This document shows, one piece after another, positions 16,374-23,981 of a stretch of 54,037 bases of DNA. Below the pieces are notes generated by a model. That model saw only the letters and a program-made list of their open reading frames with translations, did no database searches and had not been told where the DNA came from. The DNA comes from Nocardioides sp. (GTDB lineage: Bacteria > Actinomycetota > Actinomycetes > Propionibacteriales > Nocardioidaceae): positions 1 to 54,037 of the forward strand of contig NZ_JAURVJ010000156.1 of the NCBI RefSeq assembly GCF_030655615.1, given 5' to 3'. Position numbers and translations under genes: made by a program. Within the stretch, counting starts at the first letter, position 1; every line of letters begins with the position of its first letter.

Positions 16374-17207
16374 GTGACGGATCTCGTGCTCTGGGCCGCG
16401 CACCAGGTGGGCGCGGCCGTGGTCGCCGAGCGCCCGCTCGTCGGCGGCCTGACCTCGTCGATGCGCGTGCTCTCGCACGCCGACGGTACCGAGACGGTCC
16501 TGCGGGTGATCGATCGCGAGCCGTGGCTGACCCACCGGGCGGCGCTCGCGACGCGCGAGCACGAGACCCAGCTGGGCCTGGTCGGGTCCGGCGTACCGGC
16601 CCCGCGGTCGCTCGCGCTCGACGCCCGGGCCGGCGCGCACCTGATGACGTTGCTGCCCGGCGTCGCCGACGCGTCCCGGACCGGCGCCGAGTCGCTGCGG
16701 GCCCTGGCGGCGACCCTTGCGTCGATCCACGAGGTGCGGCCCGCCGCCTGGCCGCGGGGCTACCAGTCCTGGGCCTGGGAGGCCAAGCACGTCGTCCCGT
16801 CCTGGGCGCAGCGTCCCGGCGCCTGGAGCGCGGCGTTCAAGCTGCTGCGCGGCGAGCCGCCTTCCCACGAGCCGACGTTCCTGCACCGCGACTTCGGGCC
16901 CCACAACGTGCTCTGGACCGGTACGTCGGTCACGGGCGTCGTCGACTGGGTCGAGACCTCCACCGGCCCGGCCTGGCTCGACGTGGCCCACGCCGGCACC
17001 AACCTCGCGGTCCGCGCGGACCTGGCCGCCGCCGATGCGTTCTCGGCGGCGTACACCGCGCTGACCGGTCGCCCGGCCGTCGGGTACTGGGAAGTCATGG
17101 ACGTCGTCGGCTTCCTGCCGCCACCGGGTCGCCCGGCCTTCTTCACCGCGCCCGCCGAGCTGCGCCGGCTCGAGGAGCGGCTCGTCGCGGCGCTCGCCAG
17201 GGCCTGA
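16374..17207 (+). CDS. Aminoglycoside-phosphotransferase-like kinase (APH family)
   Basis: A 277-residue protein-kinase-like fold enzyme. The catalytic loop is FLHRDFGPHNVLW (Asp in HRD-type motif, Asn for metal) and the metal Asp is in GVVDWVETS. The N-terminal Lys region is replaced by ETVLRVIDRE. Such stand-alone actinobacterial APH proteins phosphorylate diverse small molecules; the substrate is unknown and resistance should not be assumed. The GTG at 16374 lies 7 bp after the nitroreductase stop with no clear Shine-Dalgarno, so expression may have depended on coupling with the now frameshifted gene. It ends 2 bp before the convergent hydrolase. Confidence 0.82.
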   Translation: MTDLVLWAAHQVGAAVVAERPLVGGLTSSMRVLSHADGTETVLRVIDREPWLTHRAALATREHETQLGLVGSGVPAPRSLALDARAGAHLMTLLPGVADASRTGAESLRALAATLASIHEVRPAAWPRGYQSWAWEAKHVVPSWAQRPGAWSAAFKLLRGEPPSHEPTFLHRDFGPHNVLWTGTSVTGVVDWVETSTGPAWLDVAHAGTNLAVRADLAAADAFSAAYTALTGRPAVGYWEVMDVVGFLPPPGRPAFFTAPAELRRLEERLVAALARA

Positions 17208-17209
17208 CC

Positions 17210-18178
17210 TCATCTCCCGACGTAGGCCGTCACCCAGCGGTCGAGCTCGTCGTAGACCCGCTTGCGCACCGGGGGCAGCGAGAGCACCACGTCGTGCCGG
17301 GCGCCGTCGACGGCGACGTAGGTGACGTGCGGTCCCACCGAGGCCGCCCACCGCCGGATCTGGGGCACGTCGAGCACGATGTCGTGGGAGTGGACGTCGT
17401 CGGTCAGCTCGGGCGCGTTGACGGTGGCGGCCGACGAGAGGATGAGCACCGGGGCCAGCACGGACAGCCCGGCGTGCACCTCGGCGTGGCCCTGACGGAT
17501 CGCCCGCAGCCACCCGAAGCGCACGGGGAACGACTCGATCGGCTTCCACGCCAGGTCGTAGTCCCACTCGCCGGCGTAGGAGCGGTGGAGGCTGCGGCCG
17601 TAGACGCCGCTCACGTCGCGGGAGAGCTCGCGGGTGGGCTGGCGGCGCCCGACCCGGTCGAGGACCCGTCCGGCGGCTGCGGTGCGCTGCCACGCGGCGC
17701 CCTGCAGGTCGAGCCAGGGTGAGTTGAGCACCAGCGCCGCCAGTCCGTCGGGCTGCCTGTGGTGGGCCCAGAGGGCAGTGGTGAGGCCCCCGGTCGAGTG
17801 CGCCGAGACGACCACGCTGCCGGGTGCCGTGTGGCCGTCGCGCTCGGTGATCCGCCACCAGGCGAGGTCGATCTCGGCGAAGTAGTCGTGCAGGTCGGTG
17901 ACGAACGTCGGGGTCTGGTGGGGGCGGATCGAGCGGCCGTACTTGCGCAGGTCGAGGGCGTAGAAGTCGTAGCCCCGGCTCAGCCACCAGTCGGCGTAGT
18001 CGGTGTGGAAGAAGTAGTCGGCGAACCCGTGGACGTGCAGCACCGCCCGGCCGTTGGGCTCGGCGGCCCGCCGGGACACGAGGGTCGCGACGACCGCCCC
18101 CTCCTCGTCGGGGGGCAGACCGATGGTCTCGGCCACCCACGGCTCGCCGAGCACGTCGACGGTCTGGTCGGCTCTCAC
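17210..18178 (-). CDS. Alpha/beta hydrolase (monoacylglycerol-lipase-like)
   Basis: A 322-residue serine hydrolase. The nucleophile elbow is SAHSTGG (GxSxG-type), the oxyanion/HG motif is VLHVHGFADYFF, the acid is probably in VHSHDIVLD or nearby, and the His is in DGARHDVVLS. The fold resembles lysophospholipase/PldB-like hydrolases. No signal peptide. The GTG at 18178 is preferred because GGGAGGA lies 7 nt upstream; an 11-codon longer form starting at 18211 is possible. Confidence 0.85.
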   Translation of the reverse strand: MRADQTVDVLGEPWVAETIGLPPDEEGAVVATLVSRRAAEPNGRAVLHVHGFADYFFHTDYADWWLSRGYDFYALDLRKYGRSIRPHQTPTFVTDLHDYFAEIDLAWWRITERDGHTAPGSVVVSAHSTGGLTTALWAHHRQPDGLAALVLNSPWLDLQGAAWQRTAAAGRVLDRVGRRQPTRELSRDVSGVYGRSLHRSYAGEWDYDLAWKPIESFPVRFGWLRAIRQGHAEVHAGLSVLAPVLILSSAATVNAPELTDDVHSHDIVLDVPQIRRWAASVGPHVTYVAVDGARHDVVLSLPPVRKRVYDELDRWVTAYVGR

Positions 18179-18230
18179 GTGCCGATCCTCCCAGGTGCGC
18201 GTCGAGTCCACCGACTCCGTCGGCTCCCAC

Positions 18231-18236
18231 TACGGT
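18231..18236 (+). promoter_or_regulatory. Leaderless -10 box for SpoIIE-type phosphatase gene
   Basis: TACGGT, 6 nt before the GTG at 18243. Confidence 0.55.
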
Positions 18237-18242
18237 TCCGGG

Positions 18243-19328
18243 GTGGACAGGGTGAGGCGCGTCGTCGGCGACGTCGTCGCCGGGTGGCGCTCCGGCACCC
18301 AGCGCAGCCAGCAGCTGGTGCTCGCCGCGCTCGTCGTCGGGGTGATGCTCACGATGGCGGTCTCGCTGGCGCGCTACGCCCTCTTCCCGATCGCCGGCTT
18401 CTTCCTGTGGCTGGTGCTGGGTCTCCTGCTGCTCCGCTTCCGCGAGCTCGTCGTGCTCTCGGTCCTGGTGGTCGCTGCCGGGGTCGCGAGCCGGGTGCAA
18501 CAGGGCGACGGTGTCGGCCGGGTCTCGGGCGTGGTGCTCCTGCTCCTGGCGGCGCTGCTCGTCCTCTACGCCTCCAGCCGCCAGCGCAGCGGCCTCCCGG
18601 GCCCTCTCAGCTCGGCCCTGCTCGCCGACCTGCGCGACCGGCTCAACGCGCAGGGCCGGGTGCCGCCGCTCCCGGGACCGTGGACCTGCGAGACGGCCAT
18701 GGTCGCCGCCCACGGGGTGGGCTACGCCGGCGACTTCATGGTCGCCGACCTCGACGTCGAGACCCAGCGGCTCGACCTCGTCCTGGTCGACGTCGTGGGC
18801 AAGGGCGTCAAGGCCGCGCCGTCCGCCCTGCTGCTGGCCGGCGCCCTCGGCGGCCTGGTCGGCGCGCTGCGCGGACCGGCGCTGTTCGAGGCGGCCAACG
18901 ACTTCCTCCTGCGCCAGGACGAGCGCTACACCGAGGAGACGTTCGCGACGGCGGTCCACGTCAGCGTCGACCTGACGGATGGCGCCTACACGATCCTCAG
19001 CGCGGGACATCCGCCGGCGCTGCGCTGGGAGCCCGACGCCGGCACGTGGATCGTCGACAACGCCCGCGGCCTGGCCCTCGGTGTCCTGCCGCACCCGGAC
19101 CTCGAGGCCAGCACCGGGGTCCTCCAGCCGGGCCAGGCCCTGCTCTTCTACACCGACGGCGTGGTCGAGTCCCGCGGCAACGACATCGAGGACGGGATCG
19201 GCTGGCTGCAGGAGACCGCGGCGGCGGCCTACCTCAAGGGGTCCGACGGCGCCGCCCGACGGGTCCTGCGCCAGGTGCCGCGCGGTGACGACGACCGCGC
19301 CGTGCTGCTGCTCAGCCGCGCGACGTGA
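18243..19328 (+). CDS. Membrane-anchored PP2C/SpoIIE-type serine phosphatase
   Basis: A 361-residue protein. Residues about 20-115 contain roughly four hydrophobic segments; the C-terminal half is a SpoIIE/RsbU-like phosphatase. Metal-binding motifs are GYAGDFMVADLD (a variant of GGDFYD), LVDVVGKGVKAAPSA, SAGHPPALRW, LLFYTDGVVESR and GDDDRAV. Such enzymes dephosphorylate anti-anti-sigma factors in stress signalling; no STAS or RsbW gene is nearby. The YAGDF variant keeps the Asp but loses the usual Tyr after DF. The start is fixed by the upstream box. The last 17 bp overlap the convergent membrane gene. Confidence 0.85.
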   Translation: MDRVRRVVGDVVAGWRSGTQRSQQLVLAALVVGVMLTMAVSLARYALFPIAGFFLWLVLGLLLLRFRELVVLSVLVVAAGVASRVQQGDGVGRVSGVVLLLLAALLVLYASSRQRSGLPGPLSSALLADLRDRLNAQGRVPPLPGPWTCETAMVAAHGVGYAGDFMVADLDVETQRLDLVLVDVVGKGVKAAPSALLLAGALGGLVGALRGPALFEAANDFLLRQDERYTEETFATAVHVSVDLTDGAYTILSAGHPPALRWEPDAGTWIVDNARGLALGVLPHPDLEASTGVLQPGQALLFYTDGVVESRGNDIEDGIGWLQETAAAAYLKGSDGAARRVLRQVPRGDDDRAVLLLSRAT

Positions 19329-19917
19329 CCCGGTCCGCCGTCGTGCGGTCGGGCTGGCGCCACGCGAGCAGCAGCCCGGCCACCAGCGCGCCGAGCGTAC
19401 CGAGCGCCTCGTCACCGAGGGTGTCCTCGTAGGCCGTCTCGATCTCGGTGCCGTGCCGGATGAAGGTGAACCACTCGCCCAGCTCCCAACCGATGGCCAG
19501 CGCCGCACCGAGACCGGCGACCAGCAGCACGAGGACCCACCGCTCCCGGACCGACGGTGCGAGCAGCAGGCCGATGCCGCCGAGCAGGAGGAGCCAGTTG
19601 GCGAAGTGGTTGAGGTCGTCCCACCAGGTGACGGTGTCGTAGAGGTCGAGGCTGTTGCCGGTCACGTCGACGAGGAAGCCGAGCATGATCAGCGTGAACG
19701 CGCCGTACGGCGGGTCGTCGGTGGGGCGCCCGCGGCGGCGGCTCAGGAGCCACCAGATCGCGGGCGCCACCAGCATCAGTACCGGGTAGGCCACCAGCCG
19801 CGCCCCGAACGCCTTGTCGGCGAACCGGTCGATGCCGGGCACGAACTCGGCCACGGCCAGCTGGGCCTCGGTCAGGAGCAGGACAAGAACGGGGATCCAC
19901 CACGGGCAGCGCGTCAT
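19312..19917 (-). CDS. Integral membrane protein (DUF2238-like)
   Basis: A 201-residue protein with about six hydrophobic segments. The pattern DLYDTVTWWDDLNHFANWLL followed by WELGEWFTF resembles the DUF2238/YjdF-type family, whose function is unknown. The ATG at 19917 (MTRCPWWIPVL) puts the first membrane helix at the N-terminus and has a CAGGAT box 6 nt upstream. Its 3' end overlaps the SpoIIE gene by 17 bp in convergent orientation. Confidence 0.75.
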   Translation of the reverse strand: MTRCPWWIPVLVLLLTEAQLAVAEFVPGIDRFADKAFGARLVAYPVLMLVAPAIWWLLSRRRGRPTDDPPYGAFTLIMLGFLVDVTGNSLDLYDTVTWWDDLNHFANWLLLLGGIGLLLAPSVRERWVLVLLVAGLGAALAIGWELGEWFTFIRHGTEIETAYEDTLGDEALGTLGALVAGLLLAWRQPDRTTADRVTSRG

Positions 19918-19923
19918 GCCGCC

Positions 19924-19929
19924 ATCCTG
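19924..19929 (-). promoter_or_regulatory. Possible leaderless -10 box for gene at 19917
   Basis: CAGGAT on the minus strand, 6 nt before the ATG. Confidence 0.35.
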
Positions 19930-20056
19930 GCGGTGCGTCCGCTCCTCCGGACCGGGCTCGGACACTTAGTTCGCCCCACCCGGGCAGAGGCGCCCGGACC
20001 ACACTCCTAGACGACCACATGGCGCGTGTCGAGGCCGCCGGGCCGCGACCGGTCGA

Positions 20057-20581
20057 TCAGTGGGCGTAGGTGCCGTGGATGATCGCGCGGCCGGCGGTCT
20101 TGAAGGCCAGGTTGAACGAGACGACCGCGGGAGAGGCGTCGGGGTCGACACCGAGCTCGGGCGCCGTGACCGCGTGCACGACGAAGAAGTAGCGGTGCAC
20201 CTGGTCGCCCTCGGGCGGCGCGGCGCCGGCGAAGGAGGAGCCACCGGTGTCGTTGCGGCAGTGGAACGCCGCGCCCGGCAGGGCGGCGCCCTCGGCCCCG
20301 GCACCGGTGTCGAGCGACGTCACGTCGGCCGGCAGGTCGACGAGGACCCAGTGCCAGAAGCCGCTCGGGGTCGGGGCGTCGGGGTCGAAGCAGGTCACGG
20401 TGTAGCTCTCGGCGCCCTCGACGGCGTCCCAGGAGAGCTGGGGCGAGGTGTTGCCGGCGTCGGCGACCTGGTCGTCCTTGAGGGGCTGACCGTCGGTCAC
20501 GTCGGTGCTGGTCACGCCGAAGGACGGCACGGCCGGGAGCAGGGGATAGGGGTCAGGGGTGATGGGGCGCTCGAGAACCAT
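20057..20581 (-). CDS. YbhB/YbcL-type PEBP (Raf-kinase-inhibitor-like) protein
   Basis: A 174-residue phosphatidylethanolamine-binding-fold protein. The signature DPDAPTPSGFWHWVLVDLP is complete, and HRYFFVVHAV matches the GxHRYxF element. No signal peptide, so cytoplasmic. The bacterial role is unclear. The ATG at 20581 has TATGTT 6 nt upstream. It is divergent from the rRNA methyltransferase gene, with 38 bp between starts. Confidence 0.92.
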   Translation of the reverse strand: MVLERPITPDPYPLLPAVPSFGVTSTDVTDGQPLKDDQVADAGNTSPQLSWDAVEGAESYTVTCFDPDAPTPSGFWHWVLVDLPADVTSLDTGAGAEGAALPGAAFHCRNDTGGSSFAGAAPPEGDQVHRYFFVVHAVTAPELGVDPDASPAVVSFNLAFKTAGRAIIHGTYAH

Positions 20582-20587
20582 GCTGCG

Positions 20588-20593
20588 AACATA
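20588..20593 (-). promoter_or_regulatory. Leaderless -10 box for PEBP gene
   Basis: TATGTT on the minus strand, 6 nt before the ATG at 20581. Confidence 0.6.
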
Positions 20594-20619
20594 CGGGAGG
20601 ATGCCCGACGTGAGCGCGC

Positions 20620-21435
20620 ATGGTTGAGCTGGTCGACATCACCGACCCGGCCGACCCCCGGCTGCGGGACTACCGCGACCTCCGCGACGTGCAGCTGCGT
20701 CAGCTCCTCGAGGTCGAGCACGGCCTCTTCCTCGCCGAGGGCGAGAAGGTCGTGCGCCGTGCGGTCGAGGGCGGCCACACGCCGCGGTCCTTCCTGATGG
20801 CACCGCGGTGGCTCGACGGCCTCGCCGACGTCCTGGCCACCACCGACGCCCCTTGCTACGTGCTGTCCGAGGCGCTGGCCGAGCAGGTCACCGGCTTCCA
20901 CGTCCACCGCGGCGCCCTCGCCTCGCTCGCCCGTCGCCCGCTGCCGTCGGTCGCCGAGGTGCTCGAGGGCGCCCGGTCGGTGCTCGTGCTCGAGGACGTC
21001 GTCGACCACACCAACGTCGGCGCGATCTTCCGCTCCGGCGCCGCGCTCGGCTTCGACGCCGTGCTCCTCGCGCCCCGCTGCGCCGACCCGCTCTACCGCC
21101 GTGCGGTCAAGGTCGCGATGGGGGCAGTCTTCTCGGTGCCCTGGACCCGGCTGCCCGACTGGCGCACCGCGCTGCCCGACCTGTCCGCGGCCGGCTTCAC
21201 CACCGTCGCGCTGACGCTCGCCGGCGACGCCGTGCCGATCGAGGACGCCGTACGCGGCCTCGACAAGGTCGCGCTCGTCCTCGGCTCCGAGGGCCACGGC
21301 CTCTCGCCGGCCTGGCAGCGCGCAGCCGACCGGCGCGCGACCATCCCCATGGCCCGGGGGGTCGCCGAGGGCATCGACTCGCTCAACGTGGCGGCCGCCA
21401 GCGCCGTCGCCTGCTACGTGACCGCCCGCCGCTGA
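20620..21435 (+). CDS. TrmH/SpoU family RNA 2'-O-methyltransferase
   Basis: A 271-residue RNA ribose methyltransferase. An N-terminal substrate-binding domain (about 1-105, HGLFLAEGEKVVRRAVEGG) precedes the SPOUT knot domain. Motifs are VLEDVVDHTNVGAIFRSG, LVLGSEGHGLSPAW and SLNVAAASAVACY, the last two forming the SAM-binding knot. It probably methylates rRNA or tRNA; the exact nucleotide cannot be deduced. The ATG at 20620 gives the MVELVDITDPADPRLRDY start common to actinobacterial members. Confidence 0.9.
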   Translation: MVELVDITDPADPRLRDYRDLRDVQLRQLLEVEHGLFLAEGEKVVRRAVEGGHTPRSFLMAPRWLDGLADVLATTDAPCYVLSEALAEQVTGFHVHRGALASLARRPLPSVAEVLEGARSVLVLEDVVDHTNVGAIFRSGAALGFDAVLLAPRCADPLYRRAVKVAMGAVFSVPWTRLPDWRTALPDLSAAGFTTVALTLAGDAVPIEDAVRGLDKVALVLGSEGHGLSPAWQRAADRRATIPMARGVAEGIDSLNVAAASAVACYVTARR

Positions 21436-21482
21436 CGGACCGACGGGTTTCGGCGGCCGGAGGTCGTGGGGAGGCTCCCCGC

Positions 21483-21881
21483 ATGACGAACCCGACGCCT
21501 CCTCAAGGTCCGCCGTCCGCCCACCCGCCTCCGCCGGCGTCCTTCCAGGACACCCGGCCACCGCTGTGGCAGGTGGTCCCCACCTCGCTCAAGGTCGCGG
21601 TCGTCACGGCCGCCCTGGGGTTCGTGGCCAGCCTCTCGGTCAGCAGCGAGACCGTCGTCAACGGCCGGGTCACCGAGTGCAGCTACCTCGACGTCGGCGC
21701 CATCGCGCTCGGCGTCGTCACCGTCGCGCTGGTCGTGGCCGGCGCCCTGGGCCAGCGGGGCAGGCCCGAGCGGCTGCGGATGCCGCTCCCGCTGCTCGCC
21801 GGCCTCTCCGTAGTCCTGCTCACCGTCGCGGCCTACCACGTGGTCTCGGGGCTCGGGATCGTCGGCGGTCCCTGCAACTGA
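21483..21881 (+). CDS. Small membrane protein of unknown function
   Basis: A 132-residue protein: a Pro-rich cytosolic N-terminus (residues 1-35), then three hydrophobic segments (about 38-55, 72-90, 103-122), ending GGPCN. The family is not recognised. The purine-rich RBS GGGGAGG at 21468-21480 is part of a GGGG-AGGCT-CCCC hairpin directly before the ATG, which could hide it from ribosomes. Confidence 0.65.
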   Translation: MTNPTPPQGPPSAHPPPPASFQDTRPPLWQVVPTSLKVAVVTAALGFVASLSVSSETVVNGRVTECSYLDVGAIALGVVTVALVVAGALGQRGRPERLRMPLPLLAGLSVVLLTVAAYHVVSGLGIVGGPCN

Positions 21882-21904
21882 CCCGGCGCCCCCCTGAACG
21901 AAGG

Positions 21905-22513
21905 TCAGTCGTGGGGGTCGCCGCTCTCGCCGACGGGCCAGTCGGGCGGGAAGTCCTCGGCCTGGGCGTCGTGGGCCTTCTGGAGCTTCTTGCGGAGCTT
22001 GGTGGGCACCCGGTCGCCGAAGACGGTGCCGAACGTGTGGTCGCTCTCGTGCTGGAGGCAGCGGGCGAGGAGCCCGGTGCCGCTGAACGAGACGGGCTGG
22101 CCGTCGAGGCCGAACCCCGAAACCGACGCCTGGTCGGGGCGGGCGCACTCGACGAAGGCACCGGGGAGGGACAGGCAGCCCTCGTCGTCCTCCTCGAGGT
22201 TGCGGTCCTTGCCCTCGGGGAGCGTGAGCACCGGGTTGCAGACGAGACCGACCGTGCGCTCGCGGTCGTCGTCGGGGCAGTCGAACACGAACATCGCCAC
22301 GTCCTCCCCGATCTGGCAGGCGGCGAGACCGACCCCGTCGGCGGCGTACATCGTGGCGACCATGTCGGCGGCCAGGGCTCGCAGGTCGTCGTCGTACGAC
22401 GTCACGAGGGCCTGCGGGCGGTGCATCACCGGGGTGCCCCAGCGGGTGATCGGGCGGACGGTGCCGCCGGTCGGAAGGGGTCCGTGGGGCGCGTGAGGAG
22501 CGTCGTCGGGCAT
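21905..22513 (-). CDS. def: Peptide deformylase
   Basis: Removes the N-formyl group from nascent proteins; a metal enzyme of 202 residues. Three signature motifs are intact: GVGLAACQ (60-67), EGCLSLPG (111-118, metal ligand Cys113) and HESDH (155-159, two His ligands and catalytic Glu). The ATG at 22513 (MPDDAPHAPHG) is preferred over an in-frame ATG at 22525 because TATGAT lies 7 nt upstream. A Pro/acidic tail (AEDFPPDWPVGE) follows the catalytic domain. It is divergent from the acyl-CoA dehydrogenase operon. Confidence 0.95.
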   Translation of the reverse strand: MPDDAPHAPHGPLPTGGTVRPITRWGTPVMHRPQALVTSYDDDLRALAADMVATMYAADGVGLAACQIGEDVAMFVFDCPDDDRERTVGLVCNPVLTLPEGKDRNLEEDDEGCLSLPGAFVECARPDQASVSGFGLDGQPVSFSGTGLLARCLQHESDHTFGTVFGDRVPTKLRKKLQKAHDAQAEDFPPDWPVGESGDPHD

Positions 22514-22520
22514 GCCCAGG

Positions 22521-22526
22521 ATCATA
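22521..22526 (-). promoter_or_regulatory. Leaderless -10 box for def
   Basis: TATGAT on the minus strand, 7 nt before the ATG at 22513; it overlaps the alternative upstream ATG, arguing against that start. Confidence 0.65.
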
Positions 22527-22573
22527 GGGAACCCCGTGTGACCCGCCGCACGGGTGGCTGCTGTAGCGCGGTG

Positions 22574-22590
22574 TGTAACTCTCAGTTACA
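22574..22590. promoter_or_regulatory. Palindromic operator before the acyl-CoA dehydrogenase operon
   Basis: TGTAACT-CTC-AGTTACA is a perfect 7+7 bp inverted repeat overlapping the -10 box of the operon. Size and position fit a TetR-type repressor of fatty-acid catabolism; no such regulator is adjacent, so the protein is unidentified. Confidence 0.65.
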
Positions 22591-22592
22591 GT
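22587..22592 (+). promoter_or_regulatory. Leaderless -10 box for acyl-CoA dehydrogenase operon
   Basis: TACAGT, 6 nt before the ATG at 22599; its first four bases belong to the palindromic operator. Confidence 0.6.
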
Positions 22593-22598
22593 TTCGGC

Positions 22599-23981
22599 AT
22601 GTCCCTCATCTCCAGCCTCAGGCTCGACGGGCTGCGCCAGGGCGGTCGCCACGGCGTACCGAGCTCGGAGTCGCGCGACCCGATCGGCTACCTCGTCGCC
22701 GGCCTCAACCGGCTCGCCCAGAGCGAGCTCATCGACCGGGTCCGGCTCCGCAAGCCGGCCGAGCAGGCCGTCTTCACGGTGACCCGCGACGGCTTCAAGG
22801 TCCTCACCGCCGCCAGCCGCACCTTCGCCCGGGCCGGCAAGCCCGGGGTCTCCGGCACCCGCCCGGTGCCCGCGTCGGCCCCGAAGGGCGTCTTCGACCT
22901 CACCCCGACCGAGGACGAGCAGATGCTCGTCGACGTCGTCACCGACTACGCCGTCGAGGTCGTCCGCCCGGCCGCCTCCGAGGCCAACGAGACCTGCGAG
23001 GCCCCCGAGGCCGTGCTCAAGGCCGGGCTCGAGATCGGGCTCCCGATCCTCGGCATCCCCGAGGCACTCGGCGGCATCTCCGAGGAGCGCTCGGCCATGG
23101 CCGGCACCCTGGTCGCCGAGGCGCTCGCCCACGGCGACATGGGGCTCGCCGTCGCGAGCCTCGCCCCGGGCTCGGTCGCCACGGCCCTCGGACTGTGGGG
23201 CACCGACGCCCAGCAGCAGACCTACCTCCCGGCGTTTACCGGCGACGACGCACCGGCCGCCGCACTGGCGCTGACCGAGCCGACCGTCCTCTTCGACGTG
23301 CTCAGCCCCTCGACGACCGCCCGCAGGACCGCCGTCGGCTTCGTGCTCGACGGCGTCAAGACCCTGGTGCCCCGCGGCGCACAGGCTGAGCTGTTCGTGG
23401 TCGGCGCCGCACTCGACGGCAAGCCCGTCCTGTTCCTGGTCGAGTCGGGTGCCGACGGCCTCGAGGTCGAGGGCGACCCGTCGATGGGCGTCCGCGCGGC
23501 CTCCCACGCCAAGCTCACGCTCACCGGCGTCACCGTGCCGGCCGAGGCCGTCCTCGGCGAGACCGACGGCTCGACCTACACCGACTGCGTCCGGCTCTCG
23601 CGCCTCGCGTGGTGCGCGCTGTCGGTCGGCACCGCCCAGGCCGTGCTCGACTACGTGACCCCCTACGTCAAGGAACGCCAGGCCTTCGGCGAGCCGATCG
23701 CCCACCGCCAGTCGGTCGCGTTCATGGTCGCCAACATCGCCATCGAGCTGCAGGCCATGCGCCTGCTCACCTACAAGGCCGCGGCCCGCGCCGCCGCCGG
23801 CAAGGACTTCACCCGCGAGGTCGCCCTGGCCCGCAAGGCGTGCGCCGACAAGGGCATGCAGATCGGGCTCGACGGCGTCCAGCTGCTCGGGGGCCACGGC
23901 TTCGTCAAGGAGCACCCGGTCGAGCGGTGGTACCGCGACCTGCGTGCGATCGGAATCATGGAAGGCTCGGTGCTCGTGTAA
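22599..23981 (+). CDS. Acyl-CoA dehydrogenase family protein (first of a pair)
   Basis: A 460-residue acyl-CoA dehydrogenase-fold protein. An unusual basic N-terminal extension of about 95 residues (SELIDRVRLRKPAEQAVFTV) precedes the ACAD domain that begins FDLTPTEDEQMLVDVV. The middle shows ALTEP and the C-terminal domain KERQAFGEPIAHRQSVAFMV and LLGGHGFVKEHPVERWYRD. It ends IGIMEGSVLV, just after the position of the catalytic-Glu loop, so it is shorter there than its partner. This architecture resembles the mycobacterial FadE23/FadE24 pair. Its TAATG stop/start overlap with the next gene suggests a heteromeric enzyme (inference). The leaderless start is fixed by the upstream box. Confidence 0.88.
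   Translation: MSLISSLRLDGLRQGGRHGVPSSESRDPIGYLVAGLNRLAQSELIDRVRLRKPAEQAVFTVTRDGFKVLTAASRTFARAGKPGVSGTRPVPASAPKGVFDLTPTEDEQMLVDVVTDYAVEVVRPAASEANETCEAPEAVLKAGLEIGLPILGIPEALGGISEERSAMAGTLVAEALAHGDMGLAVASLAPGSVATALGLWGTDAQQQTYLPAFTGDDAPAAALALTEPTVLFDVLSPSTTARRTAVGFVLDGVKTLVPRGAQAELFVVGAALDGKPVLFLVESGADGLEVEGDPSMGVRAASHAKLTLTGVTVPAEAVLGETDGSTYTDCVRLSRLAWCALSVGTAQAVLDYVTPYVKERQAFGEPIAHRQSVAFMVANIAIELQAMRLLTYKAAARAAAGKDFTREVALARKACADKGMQIGLDGVQLLGGHGFVKEHPVERWYRDLRAIGIMEGSVLV

Noticed and set aside
16374-17207. Aminoglycoside resistance gene
   Set aside because: The APH fold is clear, but stand-alone actinobacterial members act on many substrates; nothing in the sequence or context supports antibiotic resistance.
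16305-19508. A 1067-residue minus-strand frame
   Set aside because: It crosses several well-supported genes on both strands and shows only low-complexity translation.
21878-21908. CTGACC/GGTCAG inverted repeat between the small membrane protein and def
   Set aside because: Only 6 bp with a 19-nt loop and no U-tract; too weak to call a terminator.
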